Positions 22,189-32,390 of a DNA stretch of 64,000 nucleotides are shown piece after piece. The DNA comes from Acidobacteriaceae bacterium (lineage in GTDB: Bacteria > Acidobacteriota > Terriglobia > Terriglobales > Acidobacteriaceae): assembly GCA_027452245.1 (NCBI GenBank), contig DAIDGW010000090.1, positions 19,053 to 83,052 on the forward strand, given 5' to 3'. Under the pieces are notes generated by a model. That model did not search any database. It saw only the letters and a list, made by a program, of their open reading frames with translations, and had not been told where the DNA came from. The first letter of the stretch is position 1; every line of letters begins with the position of its first letter. A program made the translations under genes and the position numbers.

Positions 22189-23430
22189 ATGGCGACGACG
22201 ACCAAAAAAGATTATTACGAAACGCTGGGGGTGAAGAAGGGTGCCTCGGCGGAGGAGATTCGCAAGGCGTTTCGTAAGCTGGCGCGCAAGTACCATCCAG
22301 ACGTCAATCCCGGGGACAAGGCGGCCGAAGAGAAGTTCAAGGGGATTTCCGAAGCTAACGATGTCCTGAGCGATCCCAAGAAGCGCAAAATATACGACCA
22401 GATCGGCTTCTATTCCGACAACATCGATCCGGCGGCGGCGGAAGCTTACGCGCGGGGCGGAGCGACGGGCGCGGGCGGTTTTGGCGGATTTCCTGGGGGG
22501 GGCCCGGGACAAGGTGGGCAGGGCGTTCACTTCGATTTTGGCGGATTCGATTTCTCTGATTTGTTCGAGAACGCCGGACGGGGCCAGCAAACGGGTCGAA
22601 CCCCGGGCGGCGGAGGAGGGTTTCGTGACATCTTCTCGGGAATCTTCGGCGGAGGGCGCGGTGCGGCCGCATCTGAAATGGCCCCGGAGGCCGGTACCGA
22701 ACTGGAGTACCAAGTCAACGTGCCTTTTTGGACGGCCATTCGTGGCGGGGTGATGCGGCTGAATATCCAGCGCCAGGACGTGTGCTCGCAGTGCCACGGG
22801 TCGGGATTTCTCGAAGCTCCGGGGAAATGCCCTGAGTGCAACGGTACAGGGCAGGTGACCCAGACCGGCGGGCGTATGAAGTTCAATGTCACGTGTCCGC
22901 GCTGCCATGGAACGGGAAAGAATGTGACGGTCTGTCCAACGTGCCATGGCCAAGGCACGGTTTCACGGACCGAACCGCTGGAAGTTCGCATCAAAGGTGG
23001 AACGCGGGATGGGCAGCGTATCCGGCTCGCTGGAAAAGGTAATGCGGGCGCCCGCGGAGCGGCGCCAGGCGATCTTTATGTGATCATCCGAACCGAGCCG
23101 CATCCGCTATTCCGACGCGATGGCGACGACATCTACCTGACGGTTCCCGTGAACGCTACGGAAGCGGCTCTAGGAGCCAAGATTGAAGTACCCACGATCG
23201 ACGGACGGGCGCTGCTGAAGATTCCCCCAGGGACGCAGAGCGGCCAGAAACTGCGCCTGCGCGAAAAGGGCGTGCCTTCGGCGACCAAGGACGGTATGCG
23301 CGGAGACGAGATCGTCGAGATTACGGTGCACGTTCCCATGCCGCGGGACGAGCGTACCAAGGAACTGCTGCGGGAATTGGCCAAACTGAATCCGGAAGAT
23401 CCGCGATCGGAACTGTGGAGCAAGGTGTAG
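22189..23430 (+). CDS. dnaJ: Chaperone DnaJ (Hsp40)
   Basis: J domain [35 protein letters not shown] region; four CxxCxGxG-type zinc motifs. Confidence 0.96.
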   Translation: MATTTKKDYYETLGVKKGASAEEIRKAFRKLARKYHPDVNPGDKAAEEKFKGISEANDVLSDPKKRKIYDQIGFYSDNIDPAAAEAYARGGATGAGGFGGFPGGGPGQGGQGVHFDFGGFDFSDLFENAGRGQQTGRTPGGGGGFRDIFSGIFGGGRGAAASEMAPEAGTELEYQVNVPFWTAIRGGVMRLNIQRQDVCSQCHGSGFLEAPGKCPECNGTGQVTQTGGRMKFNVTCPRCHGTGKNVTVCPTCHGQGTVSRTEPLEVRIKGGTRDGQRIRLAGKGNAGARGAAPGDLYVIIRTEPHPLFRRDGDDIYLTVPVNATEAALGAKIEVPTIDGRALLKIPPGTQSGQKLRLREKGVPSATKDGMRGDEIVEITVHVPMPRDERTKELLRELAKLNPEDPRSELWSKV

Positions 23431-23568
23431 GCGATGCGTATCGGCGGCAGTGGCTCTCCCGGCATTACCTCCGTGCCACGTCTCCCGCTTACAAAAACTT
23501 TCGGCAAAAGCGAAAATCTTCTTGCATCTCCTGAAAATTTCCGTAATCTCACAATTGCGAACTAACTT

Positions 23569-23580
23569 TGCCGAAATGTC
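23569..23580. promoter_or_regulatory. TGCCGAAATGTC element upstream of permease gene
   Basis: Identical over 12 nt to the reverse complement of the palindrome at 9675..9690; inverted TTTCGGCA also at 23499..23506. Confidence 0.35.
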
Positions 23581-23628
23581 CGAGCAATCGCAGTAGCCCG
23601 GAAGCCGCGAGAATTCAAGGGAGACGCG

Positions 23629-25068
23629 GTGGTGAGAGTGAGTCGCTTGAGGAGGCAGCCATCGAAATTGGCCACCGCTAGCGCGCTGCAACGAGAAAAT
23701 CCCCGTAACCTCGCCCCCTTACCCAACCGGAAAAAATTCGTTCGCCTCACGCTGTGGCCTCTGGTCGCCGCCACGTTCTTTATGGTGTCGGGTGGAACTT
23801 ATGGCACGGAAGATATCGTGCACGGCGCCGGCTACGGGCGCGCGATTCTCATCCTGCTGCTCACGCCTTTGCTTTGGAGTCTGCCGACCGCTTTCATGAT
23901 CGGAGAGCTTTCGAGCGCGCTACCCTTTGAAGGCGGATATTACGCCTGGGTGCGCCGGGCGATGGGCAATTTCTGGGGATTTCAGGAGGCATGGCTCTCG
24001 CTAGTCGCGTCGATTTTCGATATGGCGATCTATCCCACGCTCTTCGTAGCCTACCTTACCCGCATGTTCCCCTGGTTTGAGGTGAATAACCGGGGATGGT
24101 GGGTCGCGCTGGCCGTGGTCGTCGCCTGTGCGCTGCTGAATATCGGGGGCGTCAAGGTGGTCTCGACGACGTCACTGTGGCTGTTCTTCGCACTATCGGC
24201 GCCGTTCGTCGCGATTGTGCTGATCGCGCCGTTCAAGATGGGAGCGCTCGCCAATGCGGTCACCAAACCGACGACTTCGACGGTCGACATTCTGGGCGGA
24301 CTACTCATCTGCATGTGGAACTACATGGGATGGGACAACGCTTCCACGATCGCGACCGAAGTGGAGCGTCCGCAGCGTACCTATCCCCGAGCGATGCTGG
24401 CGGCAGTGGTCATCGTCGCGTTGAGTTATGTGCTGCCGTTCGCGGCTATGTGGATGACCGGACTGAAAGCGACGGCGTGGGAAACGGGATCGTGGGCCGA
24501 TATCGCCGGGTTGATTGGCGGACCGTTGCTCCGCGTCGGAGTGGTGGTCGGGGGCATGATCAGCGGTTTCGGCATGTTCAACGCCCTGGTGATGAGCTAT
24601 TCACGCCTGCCGCTGGCGATGGCACAGGATGGCATGCTGCCCAAGGTGTTCGGCAAGCTGCAACCGAAATCGAAAGCTCCCTGGGTGGCGATTATCGCAT
24701 TGGCGATCTGCTGGGCGCTATGTCTTGGTTTGGGCTTTGCCCGGCTGGTGACACTCGATATTCTTCTTTACGGCGCGAGCCTGACGCTGGAGTTTGTTGC
24801 CCTGATTGTTCTGCGCTTCCGCGAGCCAGGACTGAAGCGTCCATTCAAGGTACCGGGTGGATTGGCGGGAGCCATCGCCATCGGTGTTCCCCCCGTCATG
24901 CTACTCGCGTTTTCCGTGATCCGTAGCGAGCATGAATCGGTGTTAGGGATGAGTTCCCTCGCCTTCGGGATGATCCTGATTGCAGCGGGCGTAATAGCAT
25001 ACTTCGCGAATCATGCATTGAAGCCAGCCGGCTGGACTGCGACCGAAAAGCCAGAACCAGTGGCTTAG
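23629..25068 (+). CDS. APC-family amino acid permease
   Basis: About 12 TM segments; FMVSGGTYGTEDIVHGAGYG; ALPFEGGYYAWVRRAMGNFWGFQEAW. Confidence 0.85.
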   Translation: MVRVSRLRRQPSKLATASALQRENPRNLAPLPNRKKFVRLTLWPLVAATFFMVSGGTYGTEDIVHGAGYGRAILILLLTPLLWSLPTAFMIGELSSALPFEGGYYAWVRRAMGNFWGFQEAWLSLVASIFDMAIYPTLFVAYLTRMFPWFEVNNRGWWVALAVVVACALLNIGGVKVVSTTSLWLFFALSAPFVAIVLIAPFKMGALANAVTKPTTSTVDILGGLLICMWNYMGWDNASTIATEVERPQRTYPRAMLAAVVIVALSYVLPFAAMWMTGLKATAWETGSWADIAGLIGGPLLRVGVVVGGMISGFGMFNALVMSYSRLPLAMAQDGMLPKVFGKLQPKSKAPWVAIIALAICWALCLGLGFARLVTLDILLYGASLTLEFVALIVLRFREPGLKRPFKVPGGLAGAIAIGVPPVMLLAFSVIRSEHESVLGMSSLAFGMILIAAGVIAYFANHALKPAGWTATEKPEPVA

Positions 25069-25248
25069 ACTGATTCTCCTCTTGAGCAAAGCGGATTTCA
25101 GTTGGCGGAGATCTGCGGCGAGATGGAGCTTGCGGCAACGACAACAGCGCATCTGATCAAAAGCGATCATTCGAATGTCGCCAACGCTTAGCCTTTGCGG
25201 CTACGCTCAGGAACACACCTTAGCTGGGAGTGTTGTAAACTTCCCACA

Positions 25249-25650
25249 ATGACGAAGCGGAAATCCAAAGGTGCTTATATGATCTCCGCTGTTGCGGAGA
25301 TGTATGGTATCCATCCGCAGACGCTCCGGCTCTATGAGCGCGAGGGGTTGCTGAAGCCGTCGCGAACCGAAGGCAATACCCGCCTCTATACCGATGAAGA
25401 CCTGCAGCGCCTGGAGTTCATTTTGTCGCTGGCGCGCGATTTGGGCGTGAATATCAGCGGAATGGCCATCATCCTGCAAATGCGCGAGCGCATGGAAGAG
25501 ATGCAGCGCCAGATCCAGGAATTCGTGCAGTACATCCAGCAGGAGGTGCTCACGAGGGCGACTGCGGCGGCCGATCCGGCCAAAGGCGCGATTGTGCCGG
25601 TGAGAAGGCCGATCGTGTCGCCGAACATGGCGTCGAACAAAAAGCGCTGA
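25249..25650 (+). CDS. hspR: MerR-family heat-shock repressor HspR
   Basis: YMISAVAEMYGIHPQTLRLYEREGLLKPSRTEGNTRLYTDEDLQRL...GVNISGMAIILQM is HspR-like; near dnaK/dnaJ. Confidence 0.82.
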   Translation: MTKRKSKGAYMISAVAEMYGIHPQTLRLYEREGLLKPSRTEGNTRLYTDEDLQRLEFILSLARDLGVNISGMAIILQMRERMEEMQRQIQEFVQYIQQEVLTRATAAADPAKGAIVPVRRPIVSPNMASNKKR

Positions 25651-25800
25651 AGCGATCCGATAGAACTGTTGCAACGAACCCCGGAGAAGGTCCGGTGGAG
25701 GATGCGAACTCGGCATCGTTGCGTAGCAGCGAACTTCACGCCTTGGCGAGAGTGCGGCTCTCGCGCAGAATGCAGATCCCGAGGGTATGATCGAAGCGCA

Positions 25801-26793
25801 ATGCTTCCGTTCAAGCTCATCTACAGCGACGCGTACTACCTTCCCATCGGACAGCATGTTTTTCCGGCCGAGAAATATAAGCGCATTCATGATCGACTGA
25901 TTGAGACCGGAGTTGCTGAGGCCAGCGATTTTCTGGAACCAAATTCCGCGTCCGATCAGGACATCCTGCTGGTGCACAAGCCTGATTATGTCCAAAAGCT
26001 AAAAACCGGGACGCTCACCCCTCGCGAAGAGATGCAGATGGAGATTCCTTACTCGCGCGACCTAGTCGATGCTTTTTGGCTGGCGGCGGGCGGTTCGATC
26101 CTTGCAGCCGATCGCGCGCTGAATGATGGAATTGCCATCAGCATCGGCGGAGGTTTTCACCATGCGTTTCCCGATCATGGCGAAGGCTTTTGCATGATTC
26201 ACGATGTTGCGGTGGCAATTCGCCGCATGCAACGCGATGACAAGATCCGCACAGCCCTGACCGTCGATTGCGACGTGCATCAGGGAAACGGCACGGCCGC
26301 GATCTTTGCGGGAACGCGCGTGCCGTCTGCGCCGCTGCCGTCGAGCAGCGCTCCTACAGTCTCGGCTCCGGGGTCAGGACGCATGCGCAATGCGCATGCT
26401 GGCGAAGTCTTTACGATATCGCTGCACCAGCACAACAACTATCCGATGCACAAGCCGATGTCCTCGATAGACGTCGACCTGCCGGACGGCATTGGAGACG
26501 ACGACTACCTGGCATGGCTGGACAACGCGCTCAGTTCTGGACTCCGGCAGTTTGAGCCCGATCTCATCTGCTACATCGCCGGCGCGGACCCTTATCGCGA
26601 AGATCAACTGGGCGGATTGGATCTAACGATCGAAGGGTTGAAGAAGCGGGACGAGTTGGTGTTTCGTGTTGCCCGCACGCGCGGCATTCCGGTGATGGTG
26701 ACATACGCCGGTGGCTATGCCCGTAATGTGGAAGATACGGTCTCGATTCACTCGAATACTGTGATTGTCGCCAAAGAGGTTTTCACCGGCTGA
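25801..26793 (+). CDS. Histone deacetylase family / acetylpolyamine amidohydrolase-like protein
   Basis: GGGFHHAFPDHGEGFCMIHDVAVAI, DCDVHQGNGTAAIF, AGADPYREDQLGGLDLT; start at ATG 25801. Confidence 0.9.
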   Translation: MLPFKLIYSDAYYLPIGQHVFPAEKYKRIHDRLIETGVAEASDFLEPNSASDQDILLVHKPDYVQKLKTGTLTPREEMQMEIPYSRDLVDAFWLAAGGSILAADRALNDGIAISIGGGFHHAFPDHGEGFCMIHDVAVAIRRMQRDDKIRTALTVDCDVHQGNGTAAIFAGTRVPSAPLPSSSAPTVSAPGSGRMRNAHAGEVFTISLHQHNNYPMHKPMSSIDVDLPDGIGDDDYLAWLDNALSSGLRQFEPDLICYIAGADPYREDQLGGLDLTIEGLKKRDELVFRVARTRGIPVMVTYAGGYARNVEDTVSIHSNTVIVAKEVFTG

Positions 26794-26906
26794 GGGCTTG
26801 GCCAGGGGGAAGGTGCGGTTACACAACTCCCCTAATCCGGCGGGGTTTACAGTCGTGATATCCATATTCAACGAAAGGGAAAGTATTCTCTTATTTGAGG
26901 CGAGCG

Positions 26907-28721
26907 ATGAAAACGTGTATGCAACGATGGTCTTGGGCTTTGATGATGGCGATTGCAGTGTTTTTGCAAGGCGGCCGTTTGCTGGCGCAGGACGATCAGA
27001 ATTCCGACAATGGCGCGCCGAGTGCGGAGGTTCAAAACTCGTTGCCGAATGCCGATGGGCAAGATCAGCCAGATCAAGCGGATCAGAATAGCGATCAGGA
27101 TCCGCCGGGGCGGGTGGCGGATCTCAACTATTCGCAGGGATCGATCTCGTATCGACCAGCGAATCAGGACGAGTGGATCAGCGGAGTGCCGAACGGTCCC
27201 TTAGTGACCGGAGACGATCTGTGGGCGGACGAAAGTTCCCGGGCCGAAGTACACATCGGCTCGACCGCAATCCGTATCGGATCAAAGACTGGAATCACTT
27301 TTCTCAATCTGGATGACCACACGACCCAGATCCGATTGGCGCAAGGCAAGATGATCCTGCGCGTGCGCCATGTCGATGACGACGATGCTTATGAGGTCGA
27401 TACGCCAAACTTGGCGTTCACTATCTTGCAACCGGGAGAGTACCGGTTTGATGTGGGTGAAGACGCTGCGAAGACCACCATTACGGTTTGGAGTGGCCGT
27501 GGGCGTGCGGTCGGAGGTGGCTCGTCGTACACGGTAGTGGCGCAGCAGTCGGCCGTATTCACCGGAACAGACAGCCTCAATTACGAACTGGATCAGGTTC
27601 CAGATCCTGACGACTTCGACATCTGGGCCTTCGATCGTGACAAGCACGAAGACAACTCAGAATCAGCGAATTATGTTTCCCGCGAGATGACCGGATACGA
27701 AGATCTCGACGAGTACGGCGACTGGAGCTATGTGGCGGGTTATGGTCCATGTTGGAGGCCGTATATGGTCGGTGCAGGCTGGGCCCCGTACCGCGTGGGA
27801 CGATGGGCGTTCGTTGCTCCATGGGGATGGACCTGGGTCGGGGGTGAACCTTGGGGCTTCGCGCCTTACCACTACGGACGCTGGGCATTTGTCGGAGGCG
27901 GATGGTTCTGGGTCCCGGGACCGGCTGTAGTGCGCCCTGTTTGGGCACCGGCGCTAGTGGCATGGGTTGGTGGTCCGGGGTTCCGTGTCGGAGTGGGTGC
28001 CGGAGTAGGGTGGTTTCCGCTGGCTCCGGGCGAAGTCTATATTCCCGCCTATCGGGTAAGCCGGGCCTACGTAAACAACGTCAACGTGACGAATACCAAC
28101 GTTAGCGCGACGCGGATCACCAATGTTTACAACACCACGGTGATCGATCGCAACACCACCGTGAATCGAGTTGCGTACGTAAATGAGCATGTGAATGGAG
28201 GAGTGACAGTTGTATCGCATGACACGTTCGTGAATGCGCGTCCGGTAGCTCAGAACGTTGTGCACGTCGATCAGCGGCAATTGCAAGCAGCGGCGCCAAC
28301 GACGCGTTTTTCCCCGGCTCAACCGGTGCGCGCGAGTGTTCTGGGGGGCGAACATCCGGCCGCAGTAAAGCCGCCGGCATCGGTGATCAATCGTCAGGTG
28401 GTTGCTGAAAGAATGCCCCCGCGGGCCTTCTCGCAAGGCGGAAGTGGGGGGAACCAGACCGTCCGAGTAGAGACTGGGCCCACCCGTCCGGCGCCGGTCC
28501 AGGACGGAGCACATCCGTTGGCGCGGCTGCCTCAGGGTCAACAGCGGGAAGAAGCGCAGAACGTGCGAGTGCGACCAGCGCCTCCGGTGCAATCGAATCC
28601 GCAGCAGGAGCAACAAAAGGCGCAGAAGTTCCGCAAGTGGCAGCAAAAGCGCCAGCCTGCGAGTCGCCAGCAGCGTTCGAGTCCGGCACCACGCGGAGGA
28701 GGCGGATATAGAGGACATTGA
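26907..28721 (+). CDS. FecR-domain protein with Trp/Gly-rich DUF6600-like repeats
   Basis: Signal peptide; FecR-like QIRLAQGKMILRVRHVDDDDAYEVDTPNLAFTILQPGEYRFDV; GWAPYRVGRWAFVAPWGWTWVGGEPWGFAPYHYGRWAFVGGGWFWVPG. Confidence 0.85.
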   Translation: MKTCMQRWSWALMMAIAVFLQGGRLLAQDDQNSDNGAPSAEVQNSLPNADGQDQPDQADQNSDQDPPGRVADLNYSQGSISYRPANQDEWISGVPNGPLVTGDDLWADESSRAEVHIGSTAIRIGSKTGITFLNLDDHTTQIRLAQGKMILRVRHVDDDDAYEVDTPNLAFTILQPGEYRFDVGEDAAKTTITVWSGRGRAVGGGSSYTVVAQQSAVFTGTDSLNYELDQVPDPDDFDIWAFDRDKHEDNSESANYVSREMTGYEDLDEYGDWSYVAGYGPCWRPYMVGAGWAPYRVGRWAFVAPWGWTWVGGEPWGFAPYHYGRWAFVGGGWFWVPGPAVVRPVWAPALVAWVGGPGFRVGVGAGVGWFPLAPGEVYIPAYRVSRAYVNNVNVTNTNVSATRITNVYNTTVIDRNTTVNRVAYVNEHVNGGVTVVSHDTFVNARPVAQNVVHVDQRQLQAAAPTTRFSPAQPVRASVLGGEHPAAVKPPASVINRQVVAERMPPRAFSQGGSGGNQTVRVETGPTRPAPVQDGAHPLARLPQGQQREEAQNVRVRPAPPVQSNPQQEQQKAQKFRKWQQKRQPASRQQRSSPAPRGGGGYRGH

Positions 28722-28808
28722 TGGTGTAATAACGTGATGGACTTATCTAACTTCACAATTCCTCGCCGGTGGGCAGTTTCGCTGCTTCCGGCGTAATCTT
28801 TTTTAAAT

Positions 28809-30149
28809 ATGGATGTGATCGACAAGGCGAGACGAGCGGGAATCAACTGGTTGGATCTACTTTGGCTGGGCTTTCTTGCTGGCCTGGCATTTCTTCCGCC
28901 GGTCACGGAATATCACAAACTGGCGATCCTGCTGGTTTTTGGTGCCCTGCAGTTGACAGAAGGCTGGATCGTTTCGAAACTGCCAAAGCGTGGCACCTCC
29001 TATGTGGTCGTTCTGAAGATTGTGCTGGCCATGCTGCTGCTCGACCACACGGGCGAGGTCAGCATAAATAGTACATATTGGCCAATCTACTTTCTGCCGA
29101 TCATGACCGCGGCCGAGTATTTCGGGCCATGGCCGACGCTGGCCTGGACGGCTCTGGCCGCGACCAGTTACTGCTCCTATCTCATTCCCGCGTTGCAGGA
29201 ATATGAAATTACTGCGGAAGCGTATGAGTTGCTGGCCATCCGGGTGCTGTTCTTTTTCCTGGCTGCGATGGTGGTGAATCGCTTTGTGGTCGAGATCCGC
29301 CGGCAGACACGAAAATACCAGCAACTGGCGGAAACACTGGCGGAAACCAATCTGAAGCTGGAGCAGGCGCAGGCCGAAGCACGGCGTTCCGAACGACTGG
29401 CGGCCTTAGGACAGCTTTCGGCTGGGCTCGCGCACGAGATACGCAACCCGCTAGGAGTGATCAAAGGTTCGGCGGAGATGTTGGGCCAGAAGCTTGGCCA
29501 ATCGGATCCGCTCGCCACCGAGTTGGCCGGATACATTTCGAGTGAGACAAACCGGCTCAGCGATCTGGTTACTCGCTTTCTAAACTTTGCGCGACCGTTG
29601 CAGGCCGATTTGATTCCGCAAAGCCTTATCGTGGTGCTCGATCGCGCGCTTAGCGATGTAGCCAGCGTGCGAAAGGATCTGCCCGTACAGGTCGAGAAAC
29701 ATTACGATGAGAATCTTCCGGACGTTCCGCTCGACGAAAGTCTGAGCGAGCAGGCCTTCGTCAACATCGTGCAAAATGCCTATGACGCGATGGGACCTGC
29801 AGGCGGCAGGCTGCAGGTGAGGGCGGAGCGGACGCAATCCGACGGAATAGATGGAATTCAGGTGCAGATTTGCGATTCCGGCCCGGGCATCGCTCCGGAA
29901 CTGCGCGAGCAGATCTTCAATCCATTTGTGACGACGAAGAAGACCGGCGTCGGCCTGGGATTGTCGATCGTGTCGAAGATCATGGACGGACATCACGGCT
30001 TCATTCGGGTGCAGCTGCGAGCGGAAGGCGATGCCCAGACGGGAGCATGCTTTGTGATGTTTTTTCCGGCCGCGAACGAAGATTCCACCAACCGAATGGT
30101 CGCCCCATTGATTGCTTCCGGTTCGGCAGGTATGAGGGATAGGTTATAG
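28809..30149 (+). CDS. Membrane sensor histidine kinase (NtrB/AtoS-like)
   Basis: TM segments; LAALGQLSAGLAHEIRNPLGVIKGSAEML H-box; GVGLGLSIVSKIMDGHHG. Confidence 0.93.
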   Translation: MDVIDKARRAGINWLDLLWLGFLAGLAFLPPVTEYHKLAILLVFGALQLTEGWIVSKLPKRGTSYVVVLKIVLAMLLLDHTGEVSINSTYWPIYFLPIMTAAEYFGPWPTLAWTALAATSYCSYLIPALQEYEITAEAYELLAIRVLFFFLAAMVVNRFVVEIRRQTRKYQQLAETLAETNLKLEQAQAEARRSERLAALGQLSAGLAHEIRNPLGVIKGSAEMLGQKLGQSDPLATELAGYISSETNRLSDLVTRFLNFARPLQADLIPQSLIVVLDRALSDVASVRKDLPVQVEKHYDENLPDVPLDESLSEQAFVNIVQNAYDAMGPAGGRLQVRAERTQSDGIDGIQVQICDSGPGIAPELREQIFNPFVTTKKTGVGLGLSIVSKIMDGHHGFIRVQLRAEGDAQTGACFVMFFPAANEDSTNRMVAPLIASGSAGMRDRL

Positions 30150-30152
30150 GGA

Positions 30153-31523
30153 ATGCCAACAATTCTCATTGTCGAAGATGAAGCGAAGATGCGGCGGTTG
30201 CTGGAATTGAACCTTAACGAGGATGGCCTGACCACGCTGTCGGCCGGCGATGCGGAAGCCGGATTGAAGTTGCTGGCGCAAAATCCTGTGAACCTGGTTG
30301 TTACCGACCTGAAACTGCCGGGCATAAATGGCCTGGAATTCCTGCAAGCCGTTAAGCGGCAAAATGCGGGGATGCCGGTAGTCGTGATGACGGCATTCGG
30401 CAGCGTGGAAACGGCGGTGGAAGCGATGAAAGCGGGCGCCAGTGACTATGTGTTGAAACCATTTTCGCTGACCGAGATGCGGATGGTTATCCACAAGGAG
30501 TTGGATGTCCACAGGCTGCGGGAAGAGAATCGCTCGCTGCGCGAAGCGCTGGGGAAAAAATATTCGCATCCGAATATTGTCGCCAGCAGCCCGAAGATGC
30601 AGGAAGTGCTGGCGACGGTGGAGCGGGTGGCTCCGACAAACTCCACTGTTCTGCTGGGCGGCGAGAGCGGAGTGGGGAAAGACCTGATCGCGCGTGCCAT
30701 TCATGAAAAATCCCGGCGCGCTTCCGGACCGTTCGTGAAGATCAACAGCACGGCGATCCCCGAGAATTTGCTGGAAAGCGAACTCTTCGGATACGAAAAA
30801 GGCGCATTCACGGGAGCGGCTGCAAGCAAGCCCGGGAAATTCGAACTGGCGGATAAAGGTACGTTATTTCTGGACGAGATTGGAGACGTGCCTGCGGCAA
30901 CACAAGTGAAACTGCTGCGGGTGCTACAAGAGCGCGAATTTGATCGGCTCGGCGGGACCAGGACCATCAAAGTCGATGTGCGCCTGGTTGCCGCGACCAA
31001 TCGAGATCTGAGGGCCGCGCTTGAAGAAGGTACGTTCCGCGAAGATTTGTATTACCGGTTGAATGTTGTGCCGATCGATATTGCCCCTCTGCGCGAACGG
31101 AAAGAAGACATTCCCGAACTGGCCAGACTCTTCATGTCGCGCTTCTGTTCGGATTCTAACAAGCCGGTCGAGAGCATCAGCCGGGAGGCGATGCAGGTGC
31201 TGGTGAATTATCACTGGCCGGGTAATGTGCGGGAGTTGCAGAACATCATGGAGCGCGCCTGCGCTTTGGCCAAAGGTCCAGTGCTGGAAGCCGCCGACAT
31301 ACACATCGATGTGCGTCCGGCAAAGACGGAGAATGGCGGGAATCATTTCCTGCCAGAAGGTCTGACACTCGAGCAGTGGGAAGACGAGATGATCCGCGAA
31401 GCGCTGAAGCGCGCGAGCGGCAACAAGAGCCAGGCCGCACGCCTGCTGGGACTTTCACGAAACGCGCTCCGCTATCGCTTGTCGAAAATCGGCATTTCGG
31501 ATGAAGGCGAGAAGGAAGCTTAG
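30153..31523 (+). CDS. Sigma-54-dependent response regulator (NtrC/AtoC type)
   Basis: Receiver (VVTDLKLPGINGLEFL), AAA+ GESGVGKD, GAFTGA loop, Fis HTH KSQAARLLGLSRNALRYRLSK. Confidence 0.96.
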   Translation: MPTILIVEDEAKMRRLLELNLNEDGLTTLSAGDAEAGLKLLAQNPVNLVVTDLKLPGINGLEFLQAVKRQNAGMPVVVMTAFGSVETAVEAMKAGASDYVLKPFSLTEMRMVIHKELDVHRLREENRSLREALGKKYSHPNIVASSPKMQEVLATVERVAPTNSTVLLGGESGVGKDLIARAIHEKSRRASGPFVKINSTAIPENLLESELFGYEKGAFTGAAASKPGKFELADKGTLFLDEIGDVPAATQVKLLRVLQEREFDRLGGTRTIKVDVRLVAATNRDLRAALEEGTFREDLYYRLNVVPIDIAPLRERKEDIPELARLFMSRFCSDSNKPVESISREAMQVLVNYHWPGNVRELQNIMERACALAKGPVLEAADIHIDVRPAKTENGGNHFLPEGLTLEQWEDEMIREALKRASGNKSQAARLLGLSRNALRYRLSKIGISDEGEKEA

Positions 31524-31626
31524 GCGCTTCCTGTAATCGGGACGAGAAGGCTCCGGACAACGGGCACAAGCCAAAAATTACTTCTTGGATTGCGATACTA
31601 TTTAGTGCACAAATGGGGGACTGAAT

Positions 31627-32109
31627 ATGGCATTGAAGAAATATGGCTCATTCGTCATTTGCACTGCTTTGTGGCTGAGTGGGGTGGGGGTAATCGCTAC
31701 CGTCCCGGTCCAAGCGCAGACTACAGCCGCAAGTAGCGCAGAGTTAGTCAAAGAACTGACGAAGGGACTTTCCATCACTCCAACACAGGCCCGAGGCGGT
31801 GCGGGAACGCTGTTCTCGCTGGCCAAGAGCCGCCTGACCTCAGAAGAGTTCAGCAAAGTCGCTTCGGCAGTGCCGGGTATGAGCGGATTGCTCAAGGCGG
31901 CTCCGGCACTTCACCAGAGTTCCGAGTTCTCGGGGCTGGAAAGCATGCTACCGGGGAACATGGGCCGCATGGCAGAAGCAGCCGACGCTTTTCATAAGCT
32001 GGGACTGTCTCCAGAGATGGCATCGAAGTTCTTGCCCATCATGAGCAAATTTGTGCAAATGAAAGGCGGCGCGAGTACGGCCGCGCTACTGGAGAAGGCC
32101 CTGAAGTAA
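31627..32109 (+). CDS. Secreted DUF2780-like protein
   Basis: Signal peptide; LVKELTKGLSITPTQARGGAGTLFSLAKSRLTSEEFSKVASAVPGMSGLLKAAP. Confidence 0.8.
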   Translation: MALKKYGSFVICTALWLSGVGVIATVPVQAQTTAASSAELVKELTKGLSITPTQARGGAGTLFSLAKSRLTSEEFSKVASAVPGMSGLLKAAPALHQSSEFSGLESMLPGNMGRMAEAADAFHKLGLSPEMASKFLPIMSKFVQMKGGASTAALLEKALK

Positions 32110-32337
32110 GTTCCGCTCGTCCGGGAGCACAGGAGCGAAACCTCGGGCGCGCCTGCGTCCAAGGCACCACAAATCAAATCGGGTAACAACCCGACCTGCG
32201 CCAATAGTAGGTGGCTGAAAAGCACCAGTCTGGCTGAAGGCGGCCATTTTCATCCGGCAGGCTACTTCCCTCCCTTCCAAGCTGTGCCCCTGATCACTGA
32301 AAACACGCGACTTATAGTCAGACCCATCTTCGGACTT

Positions 32338-32352
32338 TGGCATGAGATTTGC
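32338..32352 (+). promoter_or_regulatory. Sigma-54 (-24/-12) promoter
   Basis: TGGCAT-GAGAT-TTGC; GG (32339-40) N10 GC (32351-52); matches TGGCAC-N5-TTGC except one base; 38 nt upstream of ATG 32391. Confidence 0.7.
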
Positions 32353-32390
32353 CGATACGTTGCTCGGTACACCAGCGGTCCGAGGTGGGT

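Noticed and set aside
22147-22953. 268-aa ORF antisense to dnaJ
   Set aside because: Shadow of the J and zinc-finger coding region.
28770-28800. Sigma-54 promoter before the histidine kinase gene (GGGCAG-TTTCG-CTGC)
   Set aside because: GG-N10-GC spacing is present but several consensus positions are wrong; too weak compared with the site at 32338.
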